A stretch of 64,000 nt of DNA from Datisca glomerata. Lineage: Eukaryota > Streptophyta > Magnoliopsida > Cucurbitales > Datiscaceae. The stretch spans positions 868,591-932,590 of the forward strand of contig QANY01004982.1 of the NCBI GenBank assembly GCA_003255025.1, read 5' to 3'. The position numbers and the translations under genes are program-made. Shown piece by piece: positions 21,950 to 33,074 of this stretch. The notes beneath the pieces are model-generated. The model searched no databases and was not told the origin of the DNA. It worked only from the letters and a program-made list of their open reading frames with translations. Each line of letters begins with the position of its first letter. The first letter of the stretch is position 1.

Positions 21950-22553
21950 ACATCGAAAATAATAGTTTTCCTACATAAAAAATAACAGTTATTCTACCAA
22001 CCGACTCTAGTATGCATAACTTGACAAAATTCAGCCTTAAATAAAGTCAACATAAATTAATAATGGTAAAATGATAAAATTCAGTCTCTTAAACCTCAAA
22101 GCATGCATAACCAAACATAATTCATCCTCTAACAGCCCCCATCTCCTACCCATACCCACCCCACCTTCGAAGAATATTCTTGAACTTTAAAACATGTGTT
22201 ACCAACATCGAAAATAATAGTTTTCCTACTAACCGACTCTAATATGCATAACTTGATAAAATTCCGCCTCAAAAAAAGTCAATTTCAATTAATAATGGTA
22301 AAATGATAAAATTCATTCTCTGAAACCTCAAAGCATGCATAACCAAACATAATTCATCCTTTAACAACCCCCCCTCCCCAACCCATACCCACTCCACCTT
22401 CAATGAATATTTTTGAACTTTAAAACATGTGTTAACAACATTGAAAATAACAGTTTTCCTACCAACTGACTCTAGTATGCATTATTTAACAAAATCCTGC
22501 CTCAAACAAAGACAATTTCAGCCTCTTAAACCTCAAATCATGCATAATGGAAT
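21950..22553. repeat. ~240-bp tandem repeat inside CACTA, 2.6 units
   Basis: Units start with acatcgaaaataatagtttt at about 21,951, 22,206 and 22,438. Each has ccgactctagtatgcataac, caaagcatgcataaccaaac and ttgaactttaaaacatgtgt. The third unit is partial. No coding potential. Confidence 0.9.
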
Positions 22554-22800
22554 ATAAACAGTCCTGAAAATAAGCTTATACTTCTAGTTCAGGCATTCCC
22601 TTAATTAAAGACTAGTACAGCTATGGCTTACGCAAATATCAAAAAATTCAGCAGCAAAACCATTAGTACTAAATGATGAAAATACCTCCAGTTACAAATC
22701 TAACCATAAATAATAACGTTCAGGTTAACAAATATAAATAATCTCCATTACTTTAACTCCTAATGCAACACAACAATACAAATAGAAGTCAGAAAAATAA

Positions 22801-24796
22801 TTAAATCTTATCATATTGAACTTTGTCAGTGGGACATGCAATTGTAGATCCTAAACCATCTTCATTGCAAGTCATATAATAATCTGTTCTCCATAATAAA
22901 GCTTCAGGTTTCTTTTCTACATCAACCCATACTCTCACATCATTAGGTTCGAGGGGAACGTGATGAACAAGATCTATAAGATCATTTGATGACCACCGTC
23001 CTTCAGCGACTACTTCCCCAAACCAATCTAATCTAACAATTTACATTTACTCAAGTGTGTTGGTCTATGAGTGTTGACACTCTATCAATAAATAAATAAA
23101 AAACAAGTATAAGCATAAAAAATAAAAAACACAAATAACCACGAGTTACAATTATTGTTAAAAAAACCTTACCACGGGAGAAGGTATAGCTGAATTTGAT
23201 TGTGAACCACTTTGAACACTAGTCACTAAATTATATCAGTAATGATATCAAACTTCTTTTGATTACCTGATTCTGATTTTTGAAAAAGTTGTTGATCATA
23301 GACTTCCTCTCCCTCAATCCCCCCTGCACCTTCTCACACGTATCTTCCAACCTCTTCATCTTAGAATCATATTGTTGTAAAACACTAAATGTTGTAGGTG
23401 TAACCCACGTGCGAAGGCCTCTCACACGTCCACGTCTTTCTTTCCCAAAACTTTACCAAGACCGTCATCATTCAAATTTTGTGTTATGGATTCAAGATGC
23501 TCATCCTGAACTTGTTTCCATTTATGTTAATATAATGAAAGCTCAATGTTAAAGCATCAAATTTATGAAACCTAGCCAACCATTCACATATAAAATGTAC
23601 TTACAATAGCCTCAGCAGCTTCTGCACTCACTGGCTCACCATTTTTTCTCTTATGTGCTTCAATCCAAGTATCAACTCTCGTTATCGAGCTTGGATTAGG
23701 ACTACTCTTTTTCTAGACAAAAGAAAAAATGTTTAAGTACTACAAGTAGAAATTAACAACTTCAACAGAAAAAATTTACAAACATGTTATCAATTCATGA
23801 GTCAGACGGGCATATCCTTCACGACTACAAGTAACAGGGATCTAAGTTTTTTTATATTCTTGAGCTCCTCACTTGTAGCCTAAACATTAACAAATATTCA
23901 ATATCAAAAACAGTCATGATGAAATTTTAAATAATACTTATAGTACTTACCTTAAATCTTGCACTTGTTTTCTCCTTAATGAAATCTTTTTAGTCATGAA
24001 TTTATTTAATGTTATCAGGCTTAAGACAAAGTAACTTTTCTTCATAGTCTCTAGCTTCTCTTATTTTTCTCATAAGCGATGATTTAAAACATGAGCAAAG
24101 GCGACCCATTTGTTGTATCATTTTCTTTTCGCATAAGTCATCAATCTGGTATCGTGCCTAGTATCATAGTAAGAAATATAGTCATTACTAGAATAATAAA
24201 CAAAGCTGAAAGGTAAACTTAACATTAAATGTTAGTACCTACACAGATTTCCACAGAATTTCTCTCATCCCTGAAGGAAGCCTCCTCAAATCCACAAGTG
24301 TAACATGAACAACCTCTCAGACAATAACACCTAAAAAAGAAGATAGTTTCACAGACTCTTCTCCAATAGGTTGTCCTAAATGATTTGTCATAACAAATTG
24401 TCTTCTACTAGGCTCCACGGCAATATTATTCATTTTTGTTTGACCTCTCGTTATTTTAACTTTTTCAGACAATGTTGGTTGGACTTGTGGTGGGAGGTCA
24501 CTTGTATGTTAGCCATCTCCAATACGTTGTCTTGAGTGGTTAGGAGATTGATGTGTTTGAGGTGAAGCAACTCTGAGACTAGATCCACTTGTATGTCTTG
24601 TGGATGAATCTAAAAGGATTTTGTGGGCATCACGTTGTGGAATTTCATGTCTAGGAGATTCCTCACATGGAATTAACTTACGAACAGCCCCCCTCGTACA
24701 TTTTGTAGGATAATCTAAATGTGGATCTACTATTTGTTGTAGCTCGTTCCCATGCGATGACCTCCGACTAGACCTTTTCTTAGTGATTGGAGCCAT
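22801..24796 (-). pseudogene. CACTA TNP1-like gene (Transposase_24 domain), multi-exon
   Basis: Minus strand, ATG at 24,796 (MAPITKKRSSRRSS), a basic start typical of plant En/Spm ORFs. The next exons contain EPSRRQFVMTNHLGQPIGEE and a Lys/Cys-rich helix. The exon 23,714-23,615 reads SSITRVDTWIEAHKRKNGEP and ends at a clean donor (att|gtaagt). The next carries QVQDEHLESIT and RGLRTWVTPTTFSVLQQ with a frameshift between them. The last exon reads RWSSNDLIDLVHHVPLEPND, then RVWVDVEKKPEALL, and stops at 22,801. Proteins of this type bind subterminal repeats and assist the TNP2 transposase. Exon order is intact, but stops at about 24,330 and the frameshift near 23,450 suggest decay. Confidence 0.8.
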
Positions 24797-25106
24797 AAAT
24801 GAACTTATGTCAAAAGATTAAAACATTAATATCAACTAATAGATAAACTAGAAGACTAACAATCTTAACAACCAATTAATGAAAATAGATGAATACACAC
24901 AGATCACAGAAGATAAACTTGATGAATATATACACAGATTACAAAATAGATGTCCTTGATGAATATTTAGAAAGATCACAAAATTACATAATCTTTAGTG
25001 GAAATTGATCATGCTACAAGTCCTCACAATCCTCTCTTACAAAACTAATATCACCACCATCATCTGTTACATAACAATCATCTATGCTAATCCCACACGT
25101 CACAAA

Positions 25107-25670
25107 TTATAATTGCATGTTACTTGTATCTTCATTGTCATCAAGGATGTCCATCTCTTGAAATCCCAGTGATGGGGATCTAAGTAGAACATACCAATTG
25201 GAGGAATCATTTTCTTTAGAGTAAAAGACTTGATTAGCTTGAGATGCTAGAATAAAAGGCTCCCTCACAAACTGATCTTGACCTTGGTGCAGGTTAACAA
25301 GGGTAAAACCATCTTCAACTCTAACACCATTACCAACATTAGCCCAATCACACTTGAAGATTGGAAGTTGAAATTTGTAATAATCTAAAAAAATAATATC
25401 ATTTATCATCCCATAATAAGCAACCACATCAGCTACTTGTGAAACATCTTTCACACTTGATCCACACATTGTTGTAGCTTCAACAGAGACACCATTATTT
25501 TATCTACACTTTTCAGCTTCCTTTATGTGAAACTGATATCCATTAATGACAAAGCCAGTAAATGACATTGCATTTTTATGAAGACCATTTGCAAGCCATC
25601 TCAATAAGCCTTGCTCATTTGTTGAAGATGAAGATATGTGAATCTGTTAGATAAGCTTAAGATATGTTAG
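25107..25670 (-). pseudogene. CACTA TNP2 transposase C-terminal end (DUF4216)
   Basis: Minus strand. From about 25,640 the frame reads LLRWLANGLHKNAMSFTGFV, then an INGYQFHIKEAEKC segment and one in-frame stop (about 25,503). It then reads through to 25,107 with MINDIIFLDYYKFQLPIFKC, DGFTLVNL and PFILASQANQVFYSKE. This is the DUF4216 domain at the C terminus of plant En/Spm TNP2-type transposases. The catalytic transposase domain that should precede it is absent, so this element depends on a relative for movement. Confidence 0.85.
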
Positions 25671-26325
25671 CATATTATAGTTGTAAAATTTAATATGTCA
25701 CACTTAAAGCCTAAACTATTGTTGGCATATAACCTTCTTTTTCAACGATGTTGTAAACATCTCTGTATGTCTCCTCCACAACATGTTGTCAATCTTTTGG
25801 AGGGATCTATTGGATTGCTTCAACTCCTCTAAATGTACGCTAATAAATTATGTTTAAAGTAAGTGGACTTCAATGTTATTAATATATATGACATGACATG
25901 TTGACTAGATAATGACTAGATAACTTACTGTATAAATGATTCAAAAGTAAAATCTAAGTACTTAAACTATCTTTTTCAATACTAAGATTGAACTAACGTG
26001 AGAATTAATTTTCATTATCTCTTACAATGAACCCAATCTTTATCCATCAAGGAAACTGCAACTATAAATATAAGAAACATATTAATTGCATACATTTAGT
26101 TCATACTTGTAGGTGCTAAATAAAACATGTCAAATTTATTCAATTTTTACAAATAAACATGTATGCATTTATCCTGTATATATATAATATATTGAATACA
26201 TTTAGTTCATATAGTGCAAAGGCAAAGAGTCGGCTAGTGTCCCCATCTCAACCATGTGGGTATGGTTCATTGGCAATTGGCTACTCTTTATCTAACCTAA
26301 TACAACCCACAATATAGTTAAAAAA

Positions 26326-26392
26326 AAACACACACACACACACACAGATATATATATATATATATATATATATATCATATATATATAGTTGT
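26326..26392. repeat. (CA)n-(TA)n microsatellite
   Basis: A (ca)n tract changes to (ta)n with a short atcatatata interruption. A palindrome-rich acacacata segment follows at 26,400-26,500. The Tyr/Ile and Val/Cys-rich short ORFs here are artefacts. Confidence 0.95.
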
Positions 26393-27436
26393 TTTTTAAA
26401 CACACACATATGAGTAGATTGGAATAACACTTGTAGTTGATGCAATACATAGTACAACGAATGCAACACACATATATAGTTTTTTTAAACACATATATAT
26501 CGTTAAAATAAAAGCTTTAAATAATTTTAGTAATTAAAGGTAGACTCTATAACATTCTACCAGGTTTAAAATCAAGTAATAAAACTCCAATAATATATTC
26601 AAGAACAATTTGTAAGTCTTGCGTTTAAAATCAAGACAAATTACTGCAGGTTATACGTTTCAGTCAAAGAGGATTGACTTCGTCTCAAGAAGTCATTTAG
26701 CTACCCGTTGTATATCTCTCTAACAAGCCCTCTATTTTATGCTTTGCATTAACAAGCCTTCGGTTCACAGGGAACAAAGGAGAAAATAGAAATTTAGAAC
26801 ATAAAATTGGAGGAGAAATTCAGATAACCACACAAAACAATCATAGGGAACAATGGATAAAAGGGAGGAAAGTACAAGCCTTCGGTTCATGGAAATTTTT
26901 CAGAAGGACGACATGCAAAAATTTAAAGCTCAAACCTGAAAATCAATCTGCAACCCTAGTTCTTCTGTCTTTGAATGAGAGAGTGAGAGAGAAGTTAATC
27001 ACTGAGAATCTTCAAGCCCTAGGTCGTTTGAGAGGGAGAAGCTCCGTCGAAGTCTAGCCATAAGTCGTCTAAGAGGGAGAAGTTGCGCGAGAAGAATGGT
27101 GAGTAGAAACGAAAGGATTTTTAGAGAGAAAATTGTGAGCTTCTATGAAAGGATTTTCAGAGCTTCTCTGAAATGGAGAAGAAAATCACGAATTTGGTGT
27201 GCTTCATAGATGATGGCCGAGAGGGAAATGAGAGCTCGAGAGGGAAACGAGTTTTCGAGCAAATTGGGGTCCAATTTTCGCTTAAGTTATCCCGCGCATC
27301 TATTTTGCACCTGCCGCTTTTTCACTTTTTACATGAATAAATTTTACTTGATTTTTAATTCTCTTGTTGTTTTGATTTTTCAACAAGAGGACAGTGAAAC
27401 TCTTGCACTTTTTTTCTGTAGAATACTATATTTATT

Positions 27437-27445
27437 GTAGTGTGA
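27437..27445. other. Right CACTA terminus and TGA duplication
   Basis: gtagtg|tga. The bases after it (gtggaag) continue the pararetroviral leader exactly where 20,855 stopped. Confidence 0.9.
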
Positions 27446-27507
27446 GTGGAAGTACTAATTAATTGTTTTAAAATAATTTTCAATACTTGTAAGTTTTATT
27501 TTCCTTC

Positions 27508-27511
27508 AATA

Positions 27512-27547
<36 letters not shown>

Positions 27548-27597
27548 TGTATGTATGTATGTATGTATGTATGTATGTATGTATGTATGTATGTATT
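27508..27597. repeat. (TATG)n microsatellite, about 21 units
   Basis: An (at)n lead-in followed by uninterrupted tatg units. It begins inside the leader repeat block, so slippage has replaced the sequence seen at 20,625-20,660. Confidence 0.97.
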
Positions 27598-29340
27598 CGC
27601 TAGATTGAAATTTTAAGAATAAAGAAAATAAATAAAAGTTTTGATATCCTCTTTGGTTTTTATCACATACAAAAAAATTAAAATTAAACGAAGATATATG
27701 AATAAGGAAATTGTTTGCATTTGCCGCCTTTTTATATAAATAGTCTAGACTAAGAAAAAATAAGTGCTTCTTTTAATTTTCTTACACCTTTGAATTTCAA
27801 TGATATGAAGCTTTAATGCTGATACCATTTATAGCATTCCAGGCCTAACATGAAAAATACTCACGTTTTCTAACTCACTTTTTTGGTCAAACGCATTGTC
27901 ACTCACTTGAATTGCATGAAAACTACCCTAATTTTGAAGAGGTGCATAGTGCTAGAGCATTATCTTGAATATACTTTATATGGGTATTTAAATATAGTTT
28001 TCGCCCCAAAATGCCCCTACCAACCCCTTTTTGTAAGAAAGTCTTATTCATATGTTATTATCTTTGTCATAATCCTGATTTATTTACTTATAAATTATAT
28101 TTTATTTATATCAAGTGTTTGATAATATTAAAATATTTTTCTATCACTTTATCAAAAATTAAAATGGTCGGATCAATAAATAATAAGTCATTAATTGGAG
28201 AAGACTAGATTTTTCACAAAAGTAAAAAAATGAGTTTATAATGATTGAAACTAGAGAAATATACATGTCCGTGTAATTAAGGCAAGATACAAGGGAGTTC
28301 GATATATTTTGTCCATTTATTTTTTTACTAGTCACGTATCTGCAAATACACATGGTGATTTTATTCATCCATTTCATAATTTGTTTGTTCAAAATGATTA
28401 TTTGTTATATATTTAATTTTAATGTAAAGCTACATCGTGAACATGGTCGACTAGAGGACTAGGCTACTTTGGAAATATCTAGAGCGTCTATTACTGAGGG
28501 CTCCAATCTTTTAACTTAGTTAGATCTTATTTGTTTAATAAACTAGATGTAAGTAATTAACCTGATTCATTTGGTTAAGAATAGTAAATGTCAAGTGAAA
28601 AGGAAAATCTTAAAATTAATAATGTACTCATCGATCTAATAGAACATAGTTAGTGTTTTAATGATTTTTTCCTCATAAAATAAATGTTTTCTTCCCCATT
28701 TGTTCCTTTTTCTTATTAAATTTTCTATATGCAATATTTTCACTTTAAAAGGTCAAAAACAGATTTATTACTTATCATATATGGACAAATACTTTTCAAA
28801 TGATTTATTTGTACTTGGTAAGAATAACAATGAATTAATTATTCCTTTAACGTTACAGGTACCGGTTCTCTTGTAAGAACTTTGATACACGAATGTATTT
28901 ATGAAGCTTATCTGAAATCACATATGACTTAAAAAATAATAGCAGTTTTACTCTATTAAAAGGCTTTTACAAGACTTCTATGGACATATAAAAAAAGAAA
29001 AAAATTAAAGAAAATATACTAGTATAAACATACTAATATGTGTCCAATTTAATCATCGCCTCCCTTGGCCACGAAATTTATGTTTGCAAAGTTACACTAT
29101 GAAATAAGAAAAAATCTAAATAGAAAAGGAAAAATAATATTTGATGAGTATAACCTAGTGATCTTAAATTAAACTGCTAAACCATGTAGGATTATAACCT
29201 GAGCATATATGTCCTAGTTGAAACTAAGGTTAAGGGGTCAATGATGCCAGAATTCATAGTAAAATGCATCCGACCTCGAACTTCCTATCTAATCCCTTAC
29301 TGGTAGAATTTGGCCCTCCCAATTAGGTTCGTATTCTTCG
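27598..29340. other. AT-rich region, no gene recognised
   Basis: Short frames at 27,883-28,392 have no family resemblance and low coding quality. No LTR, TIR or tandem repeat stood out. Confidence 0.4.
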
Positions 29341-30463
29341 CCCAGGGTGCCTAAATTCAAAACTACAAGTTACGGATTGACATGAGGTAAGGCTCCACAA
29401 AAATCAGATTCAGTTGGTGATTCAGCTTCGTCAGATTGTTCAGTCTTACTATCAAAGACTGGTTGACTGACTTGGAATTTTGTAGCTATGCCTTTAAGTT
29501 TTAAGTTTTTTATTTTTTAATTCTTGTTCTAATTGATGGATTCTAAGATCTTGACTAATATTGGTAGATTGGCTAAACACTCTATTTTGAGAATTAGAAC
29601 TGGAAGATTTAAAATTAATTTTAACAATACCATCCATGTACTGCTGAATAAAATCAATATCTTCAATTAGGCATTGAATTGAAGTGGGTTGGCTTTCCTT
29701 GGTTAAAAGCCAATTTGTGGGCAAAGTAATATTAGACCACCTAATAGTTTTAGAGATTCTAATATTTGCATTACTTTGGCTAGATTGAATCAACATGGTT
29801 TGATTTTTTAGACTCATATTGATGATTGGACAATTCATATTGGTTTTGGTTACTTTGTAATGTATTCTAATAATCAAAGCTAGGGGTTGGGCACCTTCAA
29901 GGATTTGGTAACCACTAGTTTTGATATTCAAAGTTAATCGCTTAAGAATATGGGGGTCTGTTAGACTAACAGACAAATCCAGAAAATAATCAAAATGGAT
30001 TAGACCATTACAAAGTGAAGATTTAATTAATCTTAAAATACTATCATTAAAATTTATAAATCTTGCATCTTGCATGGCTAACAAGACATTATAGGCCTCT
30101 CTTTATGATTGGTTTAACTCCAATCTGGACTAAACAAAAGTGAAGGACATTATATCATTCTTCAATGTGATGTTTAATTGCATTAGGGGAAAGTTATTGA
30201 CAAGTTTCATGCTCTTTTCCTAGAACATATATTTTTTCAATTGTTTTTACATGATGCTAAGGCTTGAAGGAAGCAACAGACCATGTTGATTTATAAATTT
30301 TTTTACTAGGGATGTTGGGTATGTTCCATACCCTATGATCGACATGATCATCGACATGATCATCTGCTAAATATTCAAAATGTTATTCATTAATTATGTC
30401 TGATATTATATTTATTGTAGACCTATTACTACAAGAAGAATTACTTCTAAATAATCTACTCAT
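29340..30463 (-). pseudogene. Pararetrovirus copy 3: movement-protein region, minus strand
   Basis: Minus strand ATG at 30,463 opens a protein starting MSRLFRSNSSCSN, equal in wording to the plus-strand copies at 31,374 and 31,968. It carries a stop within the first ~30 codons and others by 30,150. It then reads through a long open run 30,084-29,494 (RDARFINF-like motif, FDYFLDLSV, LTLNIKTSGY) and a C-terminal Gln/Glu/Leu coiled coil. It ends near 29,340 in an acidic Ser/Glu stretch. By position (first ORF after the primer site) and the repeated beta-strand pattern this is probably the 30K-type cell-to-cell movement protein. That call is partly inferred. Confidence 0.6.
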
Positions 30464-30869
30464 TGTTCAAAATAACTAAATTATTATTATGGTTGAAAAT
30501 TTCATCATGTATTTTGATTCTCAAACCTGCTATGACTTCAACAATATCCTAGAAAGTCAACTCTTCTCCCATTTATCTTTACAACTACCCTACCCTTGGG
30601 ATTTACATATCTAAAAAGTCTTATTGGGGTGCCTGAAGAAAACCAAATAGAAACTGATACGTCAGATTCATAGACTAAAAAATCAAAGATTATAGAGAAA
30701 TAATAAATTATAAAAATAACCAGCCACTTAGGCGGAGAGTCAGATTAAATAAAAATAAATTCAAAGAAGCAATAAAGCAACAGTAAAGCAACAATAACCA
30801 GCCACTTGGGCGGTTAAGAACGATAATTATGTAGATTAATTAAGAATAGTAAATTACCCTACCAGGTTT

Positions 30870-30882
30870 AGCTTTGATACCA
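30870..30882 (-). promoter_or_regulatory. Primer-binding site, minus-strand copy
   Basis: Minus strand tggtatcaaagct, one or two changes from the initiator tRNA-Met complement used by caulimovirids for minus-strand DNA priming. Confidence 0.65.
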
Positions 30883-31031
30883 AAAGGGCGATTATACCAA
30901 AAGAGGTGAAATTGCATATAATTAATGTATTTAAATTATGCAGATTAATTAAGATAATTATTTAATCTGAATTCTTGGTTGTCTCAATACCCAGCCTTTA
31001 ATTACTTAAATATACGTAATTCTGCCTCATT

Positions 31032-31044
31032 TGGTATCAAAGCC
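31032..31044 (+). promoter_or_regulatory. Primer-binding site, plus-strand copy
   Basis: tggtatcaaagccgaac, matching the tRNA-Met complement except for one base. It precedes the first ORF by about 330 bp. Confidence 0.7.
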
Positions 31045-31070
31045 GAACCTGTTAGGGTATTTTCTATTGC

Positions 31071-32258
31071 TTAATTACTCTACATAATTATCGTTCTTCC
31101 CAACTGAAGTGGCCGGTATATTGTTAAAATTGATTATTTCTCTGTAATCTTTATTTTTATAATCTGTGAATTTGACGTATCAGTTTCTATTTGGTTTACT
31201 TCAGGTAACCTGAAAAAACCTTTTAGATACATAACTCCTGAGGGTAGGGTAGTTGTAAAGGCAAAATGGTGAAGAGTTGACTTCATAGGAGCTTATAGAA
31301 GTCATAACAGATTTGAGAATCAAAATACATGATGAAATCTTCACTCATAAGAATACTTTAGTTATAATGTGTCATGAGTAGATTATTTAGAAGTAATTCT
31401 TCTTGTAGCAATAAGTATACAATAAATACAATACCAGACATAATTAATGAAGAACTTTTTGAATACTTAGCAGATGATCAAGTAGACCATAGGGTATGGA
31501 ATATACCTAAAATCCCTAGTAAAAAAATTTACAAATCAACAAGATTTGTTGCTTCCTTCAAGTCTCAGCATCATGTAAAAACAATTGAAAAAAATATATA
31601 TTTTTGGGAAAGAGTATGAAACCTGTCAGTTACTTTCTTTTAATGCAATTAAACATCACATTGATTAATTACTCTACATAATTATTGCTCTTCCCAACCG
31701 AAGTGGCTGGTATATTGTTATAATTGATTATTTCTCTGTAATCTTTGTTTCTCTAATTTGTGAATTTGACGTATCAGTTTCTTTTTGGTTTACTTCATGT
31801 AACCTGAAAAAACCTTTTAGATACGTAACTCCAGAGGGTAGGGTAGTTGTAAAGGAAAATGGGTGAAGATTCGACTTTATAGGAGCTTATAGAAGTCATA
31901 ACAGATTTGAGAATCAAAATACATGATGAAATCTTCACTCATAAGAATACTTTAGTTATAATGTGTCATGAGTATATTATTTAGAAGTAATTCTTCTTGT
32001 AGCAATAAGTATACAATAAATACAATACCAGACATAATTAATGAAGAACATTTTGAATACTTAGCAGATGATCAAGTAGATCATATGGTATGGAATATAC
32101 CTAAAATCCCTAGTAAAGAAATTTACAAATCAACAAGATTTGTTGCTTCCTTCAAGTCTCGGCATCATGTAAAAACAATTGAAAAAAAATATGTTTTTGG
32201 GAAAGAGTATGAAACCTGTCAGTTACTTTCTTTTAATGCAATTAAACATCACATTGAA
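31071..32258 (+). repeat. 594-bp tandem duplication of leader and movement-protein start
   Basis: 31,071-31,664 is repeated as 31,665-32,258 at a constant 594-bp offset, with only scattered differences. The junction lies at ttga|ttaattactc. The first copy's ORF (31,374-31,619) therefore runs into leader sequence and stops, and the second (31,968) carries the full-length frame. Confidence 0.95.
31374..31619 (+). pseudogene. Pararetrovirus copy 2: truncated first copy of movement-protein start
   Basis: 81 codons (MSRLFRSNSSCSNKYTINTI...). The frame is lost by a 1-bp difference near 31,590 relative to the duplicate (aaaaaatatata against aaaaaaatatg), ending at a stop. Only the N-terminal third is present. 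It duplicates the ORF at 31,968. Confidence 0.8.
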
Positions 32259-33000
32259 GAAAAATATAATTTTCTTCACTTTGGTTTAGTCCTGATTAGA
32301 GTTAAACCACTCACAAGGAGAGGTCAAAATAGCTATGTCTTGTTAGCCTTGCGAGATGCAAGATTTATAAATTTTAATGATAGTATTTTAGGATTAACTG
32401 AATCTATACTTTCTAATGGTCCAATCAATTTTGATTATTTTCTAGATTTGTCTGTTACCTTAACAAACCCACATATTCTTAAATCTTTAACTTTGAATAT
32501 CAAAACTAGTGGTTACAAAATTCTTGAAGATGACCAATCTCTAACTTTGATTTTTAGAATACATTACAAAGTAACCAAAACCAATATAAATTTCCAAGCC
32601 ATCAATAGGAGTCCAAAAAAATAAAAGCCTGTTGATTCAATCTAGCTAAAGTAATGCAAATAATAGAATCACTAAAACTATTAGGTGGTCTGATATTATT
32701 TTGCCTACAAATTGGCTTTTAACTAATGAAAGTCAATCCACTCCAATTCAACACTCAATTGAAGATATTGATTATATCCAGTAGCACATGGACGATACTG
32801 TTAAAATTAATTTTCAATCTTCTAGTTCTAATCCTCTAGTTAGGGAGTTTAGCTAGTCTAGTACTCCTAGGAATTTCTTTTCTGGATCATCTGTTAATAA
32901 TGATCAAGATCTTAGGATTCAACAATTAGAACAAGAATTAAAAACTTAAAAAATAAAAAATTTAAGACTTAAAGGCATAGCCACAAATTCTGAAGTCAGT
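31968..33000 (+). pseudogene. Pararetrovirus copy 2: probable movement protein
   Basis: Open from 31,968 to 32,624 (218 codons) and then readable through stops to about 33,000. The N-terminal part contains VWNIPKIPSKEIYKSTRF. The middle contains LALRDARFINFNDSIL, FDYFLDLSVTL and SLTLNIKTSGYKIL, a beta-rich core. The C-terminal part has Asn/Ser-rich linkers and a Gln/Glu/Leu coiled coil before the capsid region. Position after the leader and the coiled-coil tail fit the 30K-type movement protein of Caulimoviridae, which lines plasmodesmata. I infer this from order more than from a signature motif. The unit is fused in frame order to the capsid region, as in single-polyprotein genera. Confidence 0.6.
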
Positions 33001-33074
33001 CAGCTAATATTTGATAATAAGACTAAATAATCTGACAAAATAGAATCACCAACTAAATCTAATTTTCAATGAGT

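Larger units (their letters stand above)
20856..27442 (-). mobile_element. CACTA (En/Spm-like) element, 6.6 kb, both ends present
   Basis: Starts cactacaagaaaaatgacat and ends …gaatactatatttattgtagtg, which is the inverted CACTA terminus. It is flanked by TGA on both sides (20,853-20,855 and 27,443-27,445), the 3-bp duplication of this superfamily. Subterminal motifs include cgcctcctgtaaag and cgtctcctgtagaatg. It carries a TNP1-like gene and only the C-terminal end of a TNP2-type transposase, both on the minus strand. It is therefore an internally deleted, non-autonomous copy. Stretches without genes: 21,140-21,950 (AT-rich, nothing seen) and 25,680-27,440 (subterminal repeats and a microsatellite). 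Confidence 0.92.
30464..31070. repeat. Head-to-head junction of two pararetrovirus copies (inverted repeat centre)
   Basis: Minus-strand leader 30,464-30,882 and plus-strand leader 31,010-31,373 are mirror images: primer sites face away from each other at 30,870-30,882 and 31,032-31,044. Text such as ccacttgggcgg/aactgaagtggccgg and gatacgtcag/gacgtatcag pairs across the centre. The spacer (about 30,900-31,010) also shows palindromic pieces around gaggtgaaattgcatata. Confidence 0.75.
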
